A DNA stretch of 63,597 nt from a virus. Position numbers and translations under genes: made by a program. The stretch spans positions 1 through 63,597 of IMG/VR virus record IMGVR_UViG_3300033182_000943, one strand, 5' to 3'. The notes below the pieces were generated by a model, which saw only the letters and a program-made list of their open reading frames with translations, did no database searches and was not told where the DNA came from. Below are positions 12,828-22,145 of the stretch, one piece after another; the first letter of the stretch is position 1, and every line of letters begins with the position of its first letter.

Positions 12828-13274
12828 TTAAAATGTATTGTCCATTATCATTACCTGTACGGCATCCTTTACCATGTTAAGGTTAACCCCAGGCTTAAGC
12901 ATTTTAGAACTTGCAAGATTATCAACAATAACCCCTGCTAAGACTTTAGCCCCAGCGGGTTTGTTTCTTCCAGCAATACCAACCATTGCTTCATTAGTTG
13001 CACCATAGGCTTCGCATGCTTCATCGATCTTTTTATTAATTAGATCCTTTGCTTCTTTAACATAACCTTCTGCCGTATGTTCGGGGTTATCGTTAGCTTC
13101 ATGAGCATATGCCTGTTCGGCTACCTTATTACAAGTTTCATCTAAGGTAGGTCCTACAAAGGCATCCATGTTATACCCGGTGTTAATATTTCTACCACTT
13201 GCCCCAAATGAGGTTGAGTTATTTGTACCAAACCCAACAGGAACAAAATCTTCAAACATTCTAATCTTATCCAT
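12828..13274 (-). CDS. Hypothetical protein, possible internal head protein
   Basis: The 148-residue protein begins MDKIRMFEDFVPVGFG, loosely similar to a capsid-targeting leader. A Gly/Asn/Ser-rich segment follows (residues 15-40), then helices (DETCNKVAEQAYAHE, EGYVKEAKDLINKKIDEACEAYG) and a C-terminal hydrophobic half. It is the first gene of the minus-strand operon, 32 bases from the candidate promoter at 13291-13299. Function unknown. Confidence 0.6.
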   Translation of the reverse strand: MDKIRMFEDFVPVGFGTNNSTSFGASGRNINTGYNMDAFVGPTLDETCNKVAEQAYAHEANDNPEHTAEGYVKEAKDLINKKIDEACEAYGATNEAMVGIAGRNKPAGAKVLAGVIVDNLASSKMLKPGVNLNMVKDAVQVMIMDNTF

Positions 13275-13290
13275 TACTTTTTTGATTTTT

Positions 13291-13299
13291 TTATATATT
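13291..13299 (-). promoter_or_regulatory. Candidate late promoter motif AATATATAA (minus strand)
   Basis: The minus strand reads GAATATATAAA here, 17-25 bases before the ATG of the gene ending at 12828. It is the same motif seen before several plus-strand late genes, and the only copy found facing left. Confidence 0.45.
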
Positions 13300-13344
13300 C
13301 ATAAACTAAGTAAGGTTTCCACATATAAAAATAAACCATAGAAT

Positions 13345-13539
13345 ATGTCAGACTTTTTTAGAACCGTAATGGGCCGCAAATTTTACGAGGCAGATATTCC
13401 TAAATTGACTAATGCATTAGAAAGAATTGCAAATCAAATGGAGGTTGCTAATAAATTGGAAGAAAAGAAAATGCTCTTAAATGAAAAATTAGCAAAGCTT
13501 CAAATGAAAGAGATCAATGAAAACCGAAGCAGTAAGTAA
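13345..13539 (+). CDS. Small coiled-coil hypothetical protein
   Basis: The 64-residue product has an N-terminal SDFFRTVMGRKFYE segment followed by an amphipathic helix (KLTNALERIANQMEVANKLE) and a Lys/Glu/Leu-rich coil. It could dimerise. It overlaps the next gene by 23 bases. The leader is A-rich (AAAATAAACC) with no Shine-Dalgarno. Function unknown. Confidence 0.6.
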   Translation: MSDFFRTVMGRKFYEADIPKLTNALERIANQMEVANKLEEKKMLLNEKLAKLQMKEINENRSSK

Positions 13540-13792
13540 AGAAGACTTTCTTAAAGCCTTAGATAAAGGTAAGAAATGTTATCTTAGGAAACCTAGATCA
13601 TGGCAAAAGGTTTGGTATTGGTGGGAGATAGATAAAAAGGATCCTACTGAAAGATGGTTCATGAACATTTACCGATCCGATAAAAAAGGTAAAGAAAACT
13701 TTGATCAATCAAGTTGGATAATCGCAAAAGACTTAGACACCTGGCTTAATCATGCAGAACGAGAAGGCTACAAATATTACATACATGAATAA
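13517..13792 (+). CDS. Hypothetical protein, Trp/Lys-rich
   Basis: The 91-residue basic protein is rich in Trp and Tyr, with strands WQKVWYWWEIDKKD and RWFMNIYRSD and a C-terminal helix DLDTWLNHAEREGY. No membrane span. The aromatic, basic face suggests nucleic-acid or ribosome binding, but no family is recognised. It overlaps both neighbours, so the group is translationally coupled. Confidence 0.6.
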   Translation: MKTEAVSKEDFLKALDKGKKCYLRKPRSWQKVWYWWEIDKKDPTERWFMNIYRSDKKGKENFDQSSWIIAKDLDTWLNHAEREGYKYYIHE

Positions 13793-14129
13793 TCTTATAC
13801 TTGCTTTTTTACTATTCTTTGCAGGACAATCTCTTATATGGTTTCAATCAAACGGACAATTCGTATGGCCTTGGTTTAAAGAAAATCCTTGGACTGTATC
13901 TATTATCTTTGGTACTGTTGCAAGTTACATATTCATTAAAGCAACAGAGGCCGTGTACACACACTTTAATGGTGTTTTGTGGCCTGGTAGGTTTATAGGT
14001 TTCTCTAGTGGTATCGTAGTCTTTGCCGCATGTACCTATATCTTTATGGGCGAAGGAATAAATGCAAAAACAGTAGTGTCATTAATTTTGGCTATCGCAT
14101 TAGTGTGCGTGCAGATATTTTGGAAATGA
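13785..14129 (+). CDS. Four-span membrane protein
   Basis: I chose the ATG at 13785, which overlaps the upstream stop by a few bases, over 13752, which would add 11 polar residues. The 114-residue product has four hydrophobic spans at roughly 3-17, 32-50, 64-84 and 93-113, with conserved-looking loops QSNGQFVWPWFKENPW, GVLWPGRFIGF and FMGEGINAKT. I recall similar proteins from other large Bacteroidota phages, without a known function. The stop overlaps the DnaJ start (ATGA). Confidence 0.65.
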   Translation: MNNLILAFLLFFAGQSLIWFQSNGQFVWPWFKENPWTVSIIFGTVASYIFIKATEAVYTHFNGVLWPGRFIGFSSGIVVFAACTYIFMGEGINAKTVVSLILAIALVCVQIFWK

Positions 14130-14938
14130 AAAACCCATATCACATATTAGGTGTTCAAGAAGGTGCTTCGGATGCTGATGTAAAAAAGGCATATAGGAAA
14201 CTGGCCAAAGAGCACCACCCTGATAAAGGTGGAGACGATGCTAAGTTTAAAGAAATTGCAGAAGCATATGATATCTTAAGTGATCCTAAAAAGAAATCAC
14301 AATGGCAAAATAGAACAACCTTTGGTGGTGGTTTTGATGAACAATTCTTTGAAGATTTTTTACGTAACCAAGGTTTTGCCGATGCGTTTAATTCAAGGTA
14401 CGGTTGGAATCAAAACGGTAAAGGCCAAAATGTAACCGCACAGATACATGTTACTTTAGAGGATTCATACTATGGATCAAGTAGAGAAATAAGATTAGGA
14501 CTTAAGACAGTATCGGTTAACATTCCTAAGGGTGTAAAACATGGGCAGAGATTAAGACTTAAAGGGTTAGGTCAAAAGGGAATGACAGAAGACTTACACG
14601 GCGACCTCATCTTAACTATACTGATAGTTGATCATTCCGATTATATGTTAGATAATAGAGGTTTACATAAGATGCATAAAGTAAATCTGTTTGATGCATT
14701 ACTTGGCGGAAAATCCACTATAGAAGTTTTTGATAAGAAGATAATATTTTCAATACCACCCGGTACACAAAATGGTACAATGTTAAGATTACAAGGTAAA
14801 GGGTTTCCAATCTATAATCAAGATAGATGTGGTGATTTATATGTTAACATCATGGTTGATTTACCTAATGATTTGACCGATGAGGAGATCTCTTTAATTA
14901 AACAAGTAAAAGATAAAATAGATGAACGCAAAGGATGA
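14126..14938 (+). CDS. dnaJ: DnaJ/CbpA-type co-chaperone
   Basis: The 270-residue protein has an N-terminal J domain (residues 2-65) with the HPD triad at 31-33 in KEHHPDKGG, a short Gly/Phe linker and two C-terminal substrate-binding domains (about 110-265) containing VNIPKGVKHGQRLRLKGLG and FSIPPGTQNGTMLRLQGKG. It lacks the CxxCxGxG zinc fingers, so it is a CbpA-like type B J-protein. It stimulates DnaK ATPase and would recruit host DnaK to phage clients. I chose the ATG at 14126, since longer starts lie inside the previous gene. With the phage GroES at 58.6 kb it forms a chaperone set. Confidence 0.92.
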   Translation: MKNPYHILGVQEGASDADVKKAYRKLAKEHHPDKGGDDAKFKEIAEAYDILSDPKKKSQWQNRTTFGGGFDEQFFEDFLRNQGFADAFNSRYGWNQNGKGQNVTAQIHVTLEDSYYGSSREIRLGLKTVSVNIPKGVKHGQRLRLKGLGQKGMTEDLHGDLILTILIVDHSDYMLDNRGLHKMHKVNLFDALLGGKSTIEVFDKKIIFSIPPGTQNGTMLRLQGKGFPIYNQDRCGDLYVNIMVDLPNDLTDEEISLIKQVKDKIDERKG

Positions 14939-15170
14939 GTTTCTAAAGGCTATTTTGGCTAATCTTGAAATGTATAATTGGGATGAGTTTATGAACTTAA
15001 GCTATAACCTTTTAGTAAGTTTTCCACAAGACGCAATAGATCATAATGTTGATAAAATTGCAAAGGTTGAAAACATTGACAAAATGATTAAGCATTTTGA
15101 GAATAAAGAAGAGTTTGAAAAGTGTGCTGCTTTACAAGAGTTGAGAGAAGTCATAGACAAAAATTGTTAA
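14922..15170 (+). CDS. Small protein with UVR-like helical hairpin
   Basis: The 82-residue acidic protein overlaps the end of the DnaJ gene. Its C-terminal half (IDKMIKHFENKEEFEKCAAL then QELREVID) resembles the UVR helical hairpin of UvrB, UvrC and ClpC adaptors, which mediates protein-protein contact. The final codons ENC-like DKNC lie in the TTGTTAATAAC element of early promoter 5. It may be an adaptor for a chaperone, protease or repair complex. Confidence 0.6.
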   Translation: MNAKDEFLKAILANLEMYNWDEFMNLSYNLLVSFPQDAIDHNVDKIAKVENIDKMIKHFENKEEFEKCAALQELREVIDKNC

Positions 15171-15235
15171 TAACTTTTTAAAAAAAGTCCTAGAAAAATT
15201 TTCAATTCCCAATTATTTGTATTATATTTATACTA
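15164..15235 (+). repeat. Long early-promoter repeat, copy B
   Basis: It repeats 3135-3202 nearly base for base: TTGTTAATAAC, A-tract, GTCCTAGAAAA, TTCAATTCCCAA, then TATATTTATACTATA. It overlaps the end of the upstream coding region, so the element constrains both protein and DNA. Confidence 0.75.
15201..15230 (+). promoter_or_regulatory. Early promoter 5 (TTC-N19-TATATTTA)
   Basis: TTC at 15201-15203 and TATATTTA at 15223-15230 have a 19-base spacer. The ATG of DNA ligase follows 24 bases later behind AATTAATTAATCGGAAT, a leader like that of promoter 3. Confidence 0.82.
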
Positions 15236-15253
15236 TAATTAATTAATCGGAAT

Positions 15254-16558
15254 ATGGAAAATTTGACAAAAGACCTTAACTATCTGCAATCCTTCCTGGA
15301 TGAAATGAACGAATCATCCTCAGGTAATCATAAGATTGCTACTATCCGCAAACATACTGATAACGAATTCCTTAAGAAGGTCTTTCACTATACTTATAAC
15401 CACTTTAAGAAGTACGGAGTTCATACAAGAATTCTGAAGAAACACCCTGACTTGGTAGCACCTACCAATAACTACCCTGACCTTTTCCAATTGTTGGACA
15501 ACCTGGCAGATAACAATCTAACTGGTCATGCTGCTATCATGGCGGTTAACTCATTCGTTAACCAACTTCCAACTGACCAACAAAAATTGGTCCACTATAT
15601 TTTAGATAGAGACCTTCGTATGGGAGCCTCTATTACTTCAATCCTTAAAGTACATCCTAACATTGTTCCAGTGTTTAAGGTGGCATTGGCAAATCCTTAC
15701 TCACCAAGCCGAGTGGATTTCGTAAACGAAAGCTGGTACGGTTCACGTAAGTTGGACGGTGTCCGTTGTATTTGCCGTAAAGAAGGTAACACTGTAACTT
15801 TCTATTCAAGGAACGGTAAAGAATTCCTTACCTTGGATCGCATCGCCGATGAGGTACTTAAGGTGCCTGGTAACTTTATCATGGATGGAGAAATCTGTTT
15901 AGTAGACCAAAACGGTAATGAAGACTTCCAAGGTATTATGAAAGAGATCCGCCGTAAGAATCATACAATTGAAAATCCTAAGTTCTTTGTATTTGACTAT
16001 CTAACCCTCGAGGAATTTGATAATCATAGTGGTACCACTCCGTTGTCTACAAGGCTTCGCAATGGCTATGACAATCTTCCTGAAAACATTAACTCTGACC
16101 GATTGGATTTTCTACCTCAAATGGAAATTAATACCGAGGAAGAATTTACTGAAATGGCCAAAGATGCTGAGATTAATGGATTTGAAGGTATCATGGTCCG
16201 TAAAGATATCGGATATGAAGGTAAGAGAAGCCATAACCTTCTGAAGGTAAAAAAATTCCATGACGAGGAATACACGGTATTGGAATGTGTCAATGGTACT
16301 ATCCGATGGACTGAGGATGGACAACAGGTAGAAAAAGACTGTCTAAGCAGTATCATTATTGAACATAAAGGTTACCGAGTATCGGTAGGATCTGGTTTCT
16401 CAAAGGAACAACGAGAGTATTACCTTACTCGCCATGATGAACTCATCGGTAAGACTGTAACGGTTCAATACTTTGAAGAAACTCAAAACCAAATGGGTGG
16501 CTATTCCCTCCGCTTCCCGGTTGTAAAACACATATATGAGAACGGTCGAGATTGTTAA
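15254..16558 (+). CDS. ATP-dependent DNA ligase
   Basis: The 434-residue protein has the nucleotidyltransferase motif I KLDGVR with the adenylated Lys166, motif III MDGEICL near 214, motif IV EGIMVRK near 315 and motif V LLKVKKF near 330. An OB-fold follows to the C-terminus. An N-terminal helical domain (1-140), including LDRDLRMGASITSI, matches the T4/viral ligase DNA-binding domain. It seals nicks in phage DNA during replication and recombination using ATP. It has its own early promoter and uses more C-ending codons than the late genes. Confidence 0.93.
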   Translation: MENLTKDLNYLQSFLDEMNESSSGNHKIATIRKHTDNEFLKKVFHYTYNHFKKYGVHTRILKKHPDLVAPTNNYPDLFQLLDNLADNNLTGHAAIMAVNSFVNQLPTDQQKLVHYILDRDLRMGASITSILKVHPNIVPVFKVALANPYSPSRVDFVNESWYGSRKLDGVRCICRKEGNTVTFYSRNGKEFLTLDRIADEVLKVPGNFIMDGEICLVDQNGNEDFQGIMKEIRRKNHTIENPKFFVFDYLTLEEFDNHSGTTPLSTRLRNGYDNLPENINSDRLDFLPQMEINTEEEFTEMAKDAEINGFEGIMVRKDIGYEGKRSHNLLKVKKFHDEEYTVLECVNGTIRWTEDGQQVEKDCLSSIIIEHKGYRVSVGSGFSKEQREYYLTRHDELIGKTVTVQYFEETQNQMGGYSLRFPVVKHIYENGRDC

Positions 16559-16618
16559 TCACTCTCTGCTATCTCACCTCTAGGGGGGAGAACACAACTT
16601 AACCGATAAATATTATAT

Positions 16619-17206
16619 ATGAAGCTATATGAAGGATACAACAAAAATAAAAGCATCACCATATTTGACGTGGATGATACCCTTGTTGTAACCAAGAGTA
16701 AGATAAAGGTTTATAACCCTAAGACTGGTTTCTCTACGGAGCTTACACCGCAAGAGTTCAATACCTTTCAACAAAGACCTAATGACAAGATGGATTTTTC
16801 GGATTTTCAAAATCCTAATATTCTTAAAGGTGGTCTGATCATTGAATGGGTATTTGAAATTTTAAAAAGAACAATTGCAAAAGGTCAACCTGTAGGTATT
16901 ATAACTGCTAGAGATAGTGCCGACCTTATCTATGATTTTCTCTCACATCATGGGGTTCATATTGATCCTCAATATATCTTTGCAATTAATGATCCTAGTT
17001 TAGGCTTCACAGGATCTACCGCAGAAAAGAAAAAAGAAGCCTTTATGAAATTCGTATCAATGGGATTCAGAAACTTTAAGTTCTTTGATGATGACAAAGA
17101 AAATGTTAACATAGCCAAAAAATTGGCAAGAGAGAATAAGGACATAAGAATGGATGCCACATTAATCAAACAAAAATGGATTCCAAAGTTCAACGACTTC
17201 AGTTAA
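16619..17206 (+). CDS. HAD-superfamily phosphatase
   Basis: The 195-residue protein has motif I FDVDDTLV (Asp17 and Asp19), motif II IITARDS near 97, a Lys-rich segment and motif IV FFDDDKENV near 157. The T-A-R-D form of motif II occurs in phage 3'-phosphatase and nucleotidase relatives. The substrate is uncertain: nucleic-acid ends or nucleotides. It is the second HAD enzyme in the window, after 10120-10590. It overlaps the deaminase gene by 31 bases. Confidence 0.72.
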   Translation: MKLYEGYNKNKSITIFDVDDTLVVTKSKIKVYNPKTGFSTELTPQEFNTFQQRPNDKMDFSDFQNPNILKGGLIIEWVFEILKRTIAKGQPVGIITARDSADLIYDFLSHHGVHIDPQYIFAINDPSLGFTGSTAEKKKEAFMKFVSMGFRNFKFFDDDKENVNIAKKLARENKDIRMDATLIKQKWIPKFNDFS

Positions 17207-17649
17207 AGTTAGATGTATTTGTAAATATTTTAACGAATATCAAAAACCTCTCTAATTCTTCAACTACAAAGGTTGGGTGCATGGCATTAAGAAAAGATTT
17301 TAGTAAAATTGCCAGCTTTGGATATAACGGATCTTATAGTGGTGCTGGTATTAATGATGAAACCGGAACAGAGGAAGATTCATTAGTACCTGGTGAAAGT
17401 GGGTTTATCCATGCTGAGGTTAATATGATTGCTAAATTCAAGGAGTATGATCCTGAAAATTACATTGTTCTATTGACACTTTCACCGTGTAAAATGTGCA
17501 CAAAGATTTTAGTTAATGCAGGTTTTAAACATGTTTATTGGCTAACCGACTACCGTGATACTGATCATCTTTCAATTTTTAAAAACGTAGGAGTTACTTC
17601 AGGTAACATTCAAAACCTATTAAGTGACTACCATTCCATAAAGGGTTGA
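17176..17649 (+). CDS. Deoxycytidylate (dCMP) deaminase-like protein
   Basis: The 157-residue zinc deaminase has the motif HAEVN with His79 and catalytic Glu81, and PCKMC with zinc ligands Cys105 and Cys108. The N-terminal STTKVGCMA segment fits dCMP/CMP deaminases, and the gap between motifs suits the dCMP family. It would supply dUMP for dTMP synthesis from the host pool. A tRNA-editing or cytidine deaminase is less likely given the phage DNA-metabolism context. No thymidylate synthase is in the window. Confidence 0.85.
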   Translation: MDSKVQRLQLKLDVFVNILTNIKNLSNSSTTKVGCMALRKDFSKIASFGYNGSYSGAGINDETGTEEDSLVPGESGFIHAEVNMIAKFKEYDPENYIVLLTLSPCKMCTKILVNAGFKHVYWLTDYRDTDHLSIFKNVGVTSGNIQNLLSDYHSIKG

Positions 17650-17657
17650 ATATATAC
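17649..17657 (+). promoter_or_regulatory. Candidate late promoter motif AATATATAC
   Basis: AATATATAC overlaps the end of the deaminase gene region, 17-25 bases before the TTG start at 17675, at the border between metabolism and virion genes. Confidence 0.45.
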
Positions 17658-17674
17658 AAAAAAGTATATTCCCA

Positions 17675-18250
17675 TTGGTAGTTGAGGCTCTTACATTTAA
17701 ATTAGCAATAGACTTTTTTAGATATCTCTCCAAGAATAAGATTAATCTTGAGAATACTAGACTAAGCTATTATGACCGCATTAAGCGAGAGTATGTAGGT
17801 TACTCTTCCATAGCTGATATGCAATCTTACTTTGATGAAAATTATCTTATCTTAGATAATTGCGTTTTAGGAGACCTGGTTTCAATTGAGACCTTTGGTA
17901 TAAGTAGTGATGTATATGATTTTAACACTGGTTACATTGGTACTGACGTTACTTCAAATTATAAACTAGTTTCAGGCTCTTCTTATGATATAGAAAGAAA
18001 TAGCCAATGGTTAATACTTAAGAATAGACAAATAGGATTAGTTAATAATGCAGTTGCTGATTATCTTAAGTTTTATAATGAAATAAAAATGATCTATGTT
18101 ACAGGTATTTACTCTCCGTGTTATGCGGTGCCTGGGTGGTCTCAGAATACTTGGTATCTAAAGTCTTTAAGAGAAGGGTTACTTAGAACAGACCCGGTTG
18201 ATCAATTTCCTTATGATAATACTAAGATAGAAAAAGAACCGCCTGCTTAA
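17675..18250 (+). CDS. Hypothetical virion-cluster protein with TTG start
   Basis: The 191-residue protein has no ATG upstream of codon 49, and TTG at 17675 is the best start, 17 bases after a candidate promoter motif. The N-terminal 35 residues are helical. The middle is beta-rich ([36 protein letters not shown]). It ends in a proline-rich tail. It precedes the collagen-like fibre gene by 28 bases and may be a fibre-associated structural or attachment protein. Confidence 0.6.
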   Translation: MVVEALTFKLAIDFFRYLSKNKINLENTRLSYYDRIKREYVGYSSIADMQSYFDENYLILDNCVLGDLVSIETFGISSDVYDFNTGYIGTDVTSNYKLVSGSSYDIERNSQWLILKNRQIGLVNNAVADYLKFYNEIKMIYVTGIYSPCYAVPGWSQNTWYLKSLREGLLRTDPVDQFPYDNTKIEKEPPA

Positions 18251-18278
18251 TAGAATAAATAAAAAAAGAATTGCATCA

Positions 18279-21194
18279 ATGGCATTTAATTTAAAAGAAT
18301 ACATTCTTTATAGAACCGAGATTAACCGTGAGCTTTTTAATAGTGAAGTTGACACTAACTTTAAAAGTGTTGCTAATCCATGGGTAGAAGAAAGAGTGTA
18401 TGAGGAAGGTAATATCGTATATCATCCAGTCACTGTTGAATTAGCAACAGGATCCGAGGAGGAGGCCTTAGCATGGTGGAGAGCAAACCAAAGAACAACG
18501 CAAGGTTCATTTGACACCAATGAATGGGACCTTATTGGAGGTATAGGTACTGGTGATATTACCATAGGTGCCCAACCTGGATTCGGAAAGATCGTTGTTA
18601 ATTACACTGGAACTACAGGTACTTTCCAAGCAGGCAATGATGCTGTTCTATCTGCAACGGTTCCTAATGATACCACTAGGCTTATAGGCGGTGCGGGTAT
18701 TAATCTGCAATATGATACCACAACAAATACAGTTAAGATAATTAATTCAGGTTCTGTTGGTGAAGCAAATCATGGAGTTAATATAGGTGTTGGCGGCCAG
18801 GATGTTTATGCAGGTTTAGATGGAACCGATTTAGAGTTTAGAGGATTTGATGTTAATGCTTCAAGTAGTCCTGCATTAACAATATCTTTAGATGCTACAA
18901 ATAATAATATTGAATACGGACTAAGTGAAGGAGCAATAAGCTTGGCTAACTTAGACGGTGGATCTCCTACCATTACAGATCTTTCTGACGTATCATCAAC
19001 ACCTCCTACAAATAATTACATTCTTCAGTGGAATAGTGGTACAGGTCTTTGGACTCCAGTAAGTGTTGCTTCATCAGGTGCACAAGGTCCTCAAGGTTAC
19101 CAAGGTTACCAAGGTTACCAAGGACTTACTGGTTCTGGTGCTACTGGTGCTACTGGTGTAGCCGGCCCACAAGGTAATACTGGTGGATCTGGGGCAACTG
19201 GACCTATAGGATATACTGGAGCAACCGGTTCTGGTGCTACTGGGGCAACCGGTCCACAGGGATTTGATGGAGAGCAAGGAAATGTTGGTGCCACTGGTTC
19301 TGGTGCTACTGGGGCAACCGGTCCTGCTGGGACTGGAGCAACTGGAGCAACTGGTCCTGCTGGGACTGGTGCCACTGGAGCAACTGGTCCTGCTGGGACT
19401 GGAGCAACTGGAGCAACTGGTCCTGCTGGGACTGGTGCCACTGGAGCAACTGGTCCTGCTGGGACTGGTGCCACTGGAGCAACCGGTCCTGTTGGTGCAA
19501 CTGGTGCTGGTTCCATTGGAGCAACCGGTAATCAGGGTGATCCTGGTTCTATTGGAGCAACTGGGGCTCAGGGTGATACTGGGTTTACTGGAGCAACTGG
19601 CTCTGGTTCCATTGGAGCAACTGGGGCTCAAGGTGATACTGGGTTTACTGGTTCAACTGGAGCCCAAGGAGATACGGGATTTACTGGTTCAACCGGAGCC
19701 CAGGGTGATACCGGGTTTACTGGTGCCACTGGATCTGGTCTCACTGGAGCTACTGGAGCCCAGGGCGATACCGGGTTTACTGGTGCCACTGGATCTGGTC
19801 TCACTGGAGCTACTGGAGCCCAGGGTGATACCGGGTTTACTGGAGCCACTGGTGCCCAAGGGAATATTGGAGCCACTGGAGCCCAAGGAGATACCGGGTT
19901 TACCGGTTCAACTGGAGTGCAAGGTGATACAGGATTTACTGGAGCTACTGGTTCTGGTCTCACTGGAGCAACTGGGGCACAAGGTGATACCGGGTTTACT
20001 GGTGCCACCGGATCTTCTGGAGCCCAAGGATTTACAGGTGCAACTGGAGCCCAAGGTGATACAGGATTTACCGGTTCAACTGGGTCTTCTGGGGCCCAAG
20101 GATTTACCGGGTTCACTGGAGCTACTGGCGTAAAAGGATTTACTGGAGCTACTGGAGCACAGGGATTTACTGGAGCTACTGGAGCACAGGGTAACGATGG
20201 TGGTATTGGTGCCGATGGTTCAAATGCACTTAGATGGGAATTTGGTGGTGTTTCAATATCTAATCCACCGTCAGGAGAATTTTATGCTAATAATGTAAAC
20301 ACTGGCGGTGTTGGATCTTTTAATATTAGTTATGATGATACAAACTCAACTAACGTAAGTACATGGCTTTCTAATTTGGAAGCAGGTGATACTCTTGCTA
20401 TTTACCAATTAGACAACACTTCACAGTTTGGAATTTATATAGTCAATTCAGTCACAGACGTTCCGGCTGATAGTTACTATACAATTACTTTTAGCTCGGT
20501 GGTTGCTTCTAGCGGATCATTTAGTATTGGTGAAACGTGGTCCATTTCTTATAACAAAGCCGGTAATACTGGAGCTACTGGGTTAACTGGAGCTACTGGG
20601 GCGCAAGGTGCTACTGGTGGTTCAAGTACACTAGGTAAAGAAAATCCTATAGCAGAAACATCAATCTATATTCAGGGTGGACTTCCAGTTGTATCAACAT
20701 ATGCGGTCTGCGGTCGGAACACTGATGGGGGCTGGTCTCAAAACTGGACCGCTGCTAGTGGACAGATAAATTCAAGTACCTTGAGATTAAGTTATGATTA
20801 TTCTAATGCTGCAATTAATCTGATAGATGATCTCCAGGCGGACCAGGCAATATATGTTAGATATAAAATTACATGGCCACATGTTGGCGGTACCAGCGGT
20901 GATATAGGAATTCGTGCATTTAAACATACGTGCGGTGATGATGATGGTGCTGGGTCCATGAACATTCAAAATATAAATTCAGCAGGATATACTTCATCCA
21001 CCACGGTTTATGATGGTAGTGGTAATTGGGCAACCGATTGTGGAGTGGCTGTATTACCGTTGACCCAAGTGGTTACTGCTTCTACCGATAGAATCTTTAT
21101 AGGTTTTGCTGTAAATGTATCTGAAAGAGAATTGCAAACCGCTAACATTCAACTTTCATGGAAGGCATGGGTAGATGATGCCCCAGTTCCGTAA
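18279..21194 (+). CDS. Collagen-like tail fibre protein
   Basis: The 971-residue protein has an N-terminal attachment domain (about 1-260) opening [20 protein letters not shown], a long Gly-X-Y collagen-like region at about 266-647, a globular insert at about 650-765, a second short GATG run and a C-terminal beta domain to the end. Collagen-like triple helices form shafts of phage fibres, with the C-terminal domain binding receptors. The Gly-X-Y part is rich in Thr and Ala rather than Pro ([11 protein letters not shown]). The minus-strand open frames over the repeats are artefacts of its periodicity. Confidence 0.85.
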   Translation: MAFNLKEYILYRTEINRELFNSEVDTNFKSVANPWVEERVYEEGNIVYHPVTVELATGSEEEALAWWRANQRTTQGSFDTNEWDLIGGIGTGDITIGAQPGFGKIVVNYTGTTGTFQAGNDAVLSATVPNDTTRLIGGAGINLQYDTTTNTVKIINSGSVGEANHGVNIGVGGQDVYAGLDGTDLEFRGFDVNASSSPALTISLDATNNNIEYGLSEGAISLANLDGGSPTITDLSDVSSTPPTNNYILQWNSGTGLWTPVSVASSGAQGPQGYQGYQGYQGLTGSGATGATGVAGPQGNTGGSGATGPIGYTGATGSGATGATGPQGFDGEQGNVGATGSGATGATGPAGTGATGATGPAGTGATGATGPAGTGATGATGPAGTGATGATGPAGTGATGATGPVGATGAGSIGATGNQGDPGSIGATGAQGDTGFTGATGSGSIGATGAQGDTGFTGSTGAQGDTGFTGSTGAQGDTGFTGATGSGLTGATGAQGDTGFTGATGSGLTGATGAQGDTGFTGATGAQGNIGATGAQGDTGFTGSTGVQGDTGFTGATGSGLTGATGAQGDTGFTGATGSSGAQGFTGATGAQGDTGFTGSTGSSGAQGFTGFTGATGVKGFTGATGAQGFTGATGAQGNDGGIGADGSNALRWEFGGVSISNPPSGEFYANNVNTGGVGSFNISYDDTNSTNVSTWLSNLEAGDTLAIYQLDNTSQFGIYIVNSVTDVPADSYYTITFSSVVASSGSFSIGETWSISYNKAGNTGATGLTGATGAQGATGGSSTLGKENPIAETSIYIQGGLPVVSTYAVCGRNTDGGWSQNWTAASGQINSSTLRLSYDYSNAAINLIDDLQADQAIYVRYKITWPHVGGTSGDIGIRAFKHTCGDDDGAGSMNIQNINSAGYTSSTTVYDGSGNWATDCGVAVLPLTQVVTASTDRIFIGFAVNVSERELQTANIQLSWKAWVDDAPVP
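19074..20218 (+). repeat. DNA repeats encoding the collagen-like shaft
   Basis: The shaft is encoded by nested repeats. A 33-base unit encoding [11 protein letters not shown] is present in about five nearly identical copies at 19329-19490. It is followed by looser 36-51-base units encoding AQGDTGFTG and SGLTGATG. Synonymous changes between units are few in the first block, which suggests recent expansion by recombination or slippage. Confidence 0.8.
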
Positions 21195-21229
21195 ACAATT
21201 TGATTAATTTTCCGTATAAAAAATAAACA

Positions 21230-21727
21230 ATGGTAGATAGTATAGAAACCGTAGACCCTATTAAGTATCAGTGGATTAAAGGAGATAAGATAGGTACGGT
21301 AGAAATTCTTGATAAACAAGAGGGTGAATGGTCAATTTTTAAAAGTGGAGGTAGAATTAATACCTCACTTATACCAGAATTTATGTTAGAGGTTGATGGT
21401 GAAGAGTTGGATTTTGATCCGCCAACACCAGCTCTTGTTAATGCAGCAGAGACATATAAGAAACGGGTAAAAAACCAACCTAAGAATACATCACCAATAC
21501 GTACTCTGTTAGATAAACAAAAGAAACTTGATAAACATAATATTCAAATTTCAATTCCTATAGACTTACTTAGTCTTGATATGTATAGTTTACTTAGTAC
21601 TTCATTTGATGAAGAAGAAGTAAATCAAGAACTCCAACAATTTATAGAAGATCAAATCCAATCGGATAAGGTTATAGGTATGGTACAGGAAAGTATCCAA
21701 TCTCTCATTAAAGAGAGATACTCATAA
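21230..21727 (+). CDS. Hypothetical virion-cluster protein
   Basis: The 165-residue protein has a beta-rich N-terminal part (KYQWIKGDKIGTVEILDKQ, SLIPEFMLEVDGE) that looks like a small barrel. A linker and a helical acidic C-terminal half follow (SLLSTSFDEEEVNQELQQFI). Such two-part proteins are often adaptors. No specific family recognised. Confidence 0.6.
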   Translation: MVDSIETVDPIKYQWIKGDKIGTVEILDKQEGEWSIFKSGGRINTSLIPEFMLEVDGEELDFDPPTPALVNAAETYKKRVKNQPKNTSPIRTLLDKQKKLDKHNIQISIPIDLLSLDMYSLLSTSFDEEEVNQELQQFIEDQIQSDKVIGMVQESIQSLIKERYS

Positions 21728-21748
21728 TAACAGCTACAAATAATAGAT

Positions 21749-21757
21749 AATATATAA
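21749..21757 (+). promoter_or_regulatory. Candidate late promoter motif AATATATAA
   Basis: AATATATAA lies 14-22 bases before the ATG at 21771, which opens a block of four overlapping genes. Confidence 0.45.
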
Positions 21758-21770
21758 TAAAATTGAAAGT

Positions 21771-22145
21771 ATGAATAACATTCCTAATCGTAGAGAAAGA
21801 AGAGCCGCAATGCGCTACCAAGGTGTCCTAAAGGCTAAAAGCAAATTACCTTTTGCTAAATGGCTAGAACTTATTAGAGAAACTAATAAACAAGGTAAGG
21901 AAATATTTGAAACCAAAAGAGATGCTACTGAACAATCTATTGCAGATCAATTGGAAGCCAAAGAATTGGTACAAATTGAGAGATGGAAAGAACAGGGATA
22001 TACACAAGAAGAAATTGAAAAGCTTAGAGAAGCTTGGGCCATTCTTACCATTAGGGATAAAGAAACTTGGCATACAGATAAAAAGGTAGCTAGAAAAATT
22101 TTAAAAGAAACTTCTGAAGCTCTGTATAATAGAAAGAATGATTAA
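21771..22145 (+). CDS. Basic helical protein, possible assembly chaperone
   Basis: The 124-residue, highly charged, almost fully helical protein begins NIPNRRERRAAMRYQG, a start I associate with phage tail-assembly or chaperone proteins. A coiled region with EEIEKLREAW follows. It overlaps the next gene. The assignment is weak and rests on composition and place within the virion cluster. Confidence 0.5.
   Translation: MNNIPNRRERRAAMRYQGVLKAKSKLPFAKWLELIRETNKQGKEIFETKRDATEQSIADQLEAKELVQIERWKEQGYTQEEIEKLREAWAILTIRDKETWHTDKKVARKILKETSEALYNRKND

Noticed and set aside
19324-19500. Regular repeats resembling a CRISPR array
   Set aside because: The units are contiguous, in frame, without unique spacers, and encode collagen-like residues.
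19074-20116. Long minus-strand and other-frame open frames (up to 299 codons) over the fibre gene
   Set aside because: They arise from the periodic Gly-X-Y repeats, give low-complexity Pro/Ser/Leu proteins and overlap a well-supported gene.
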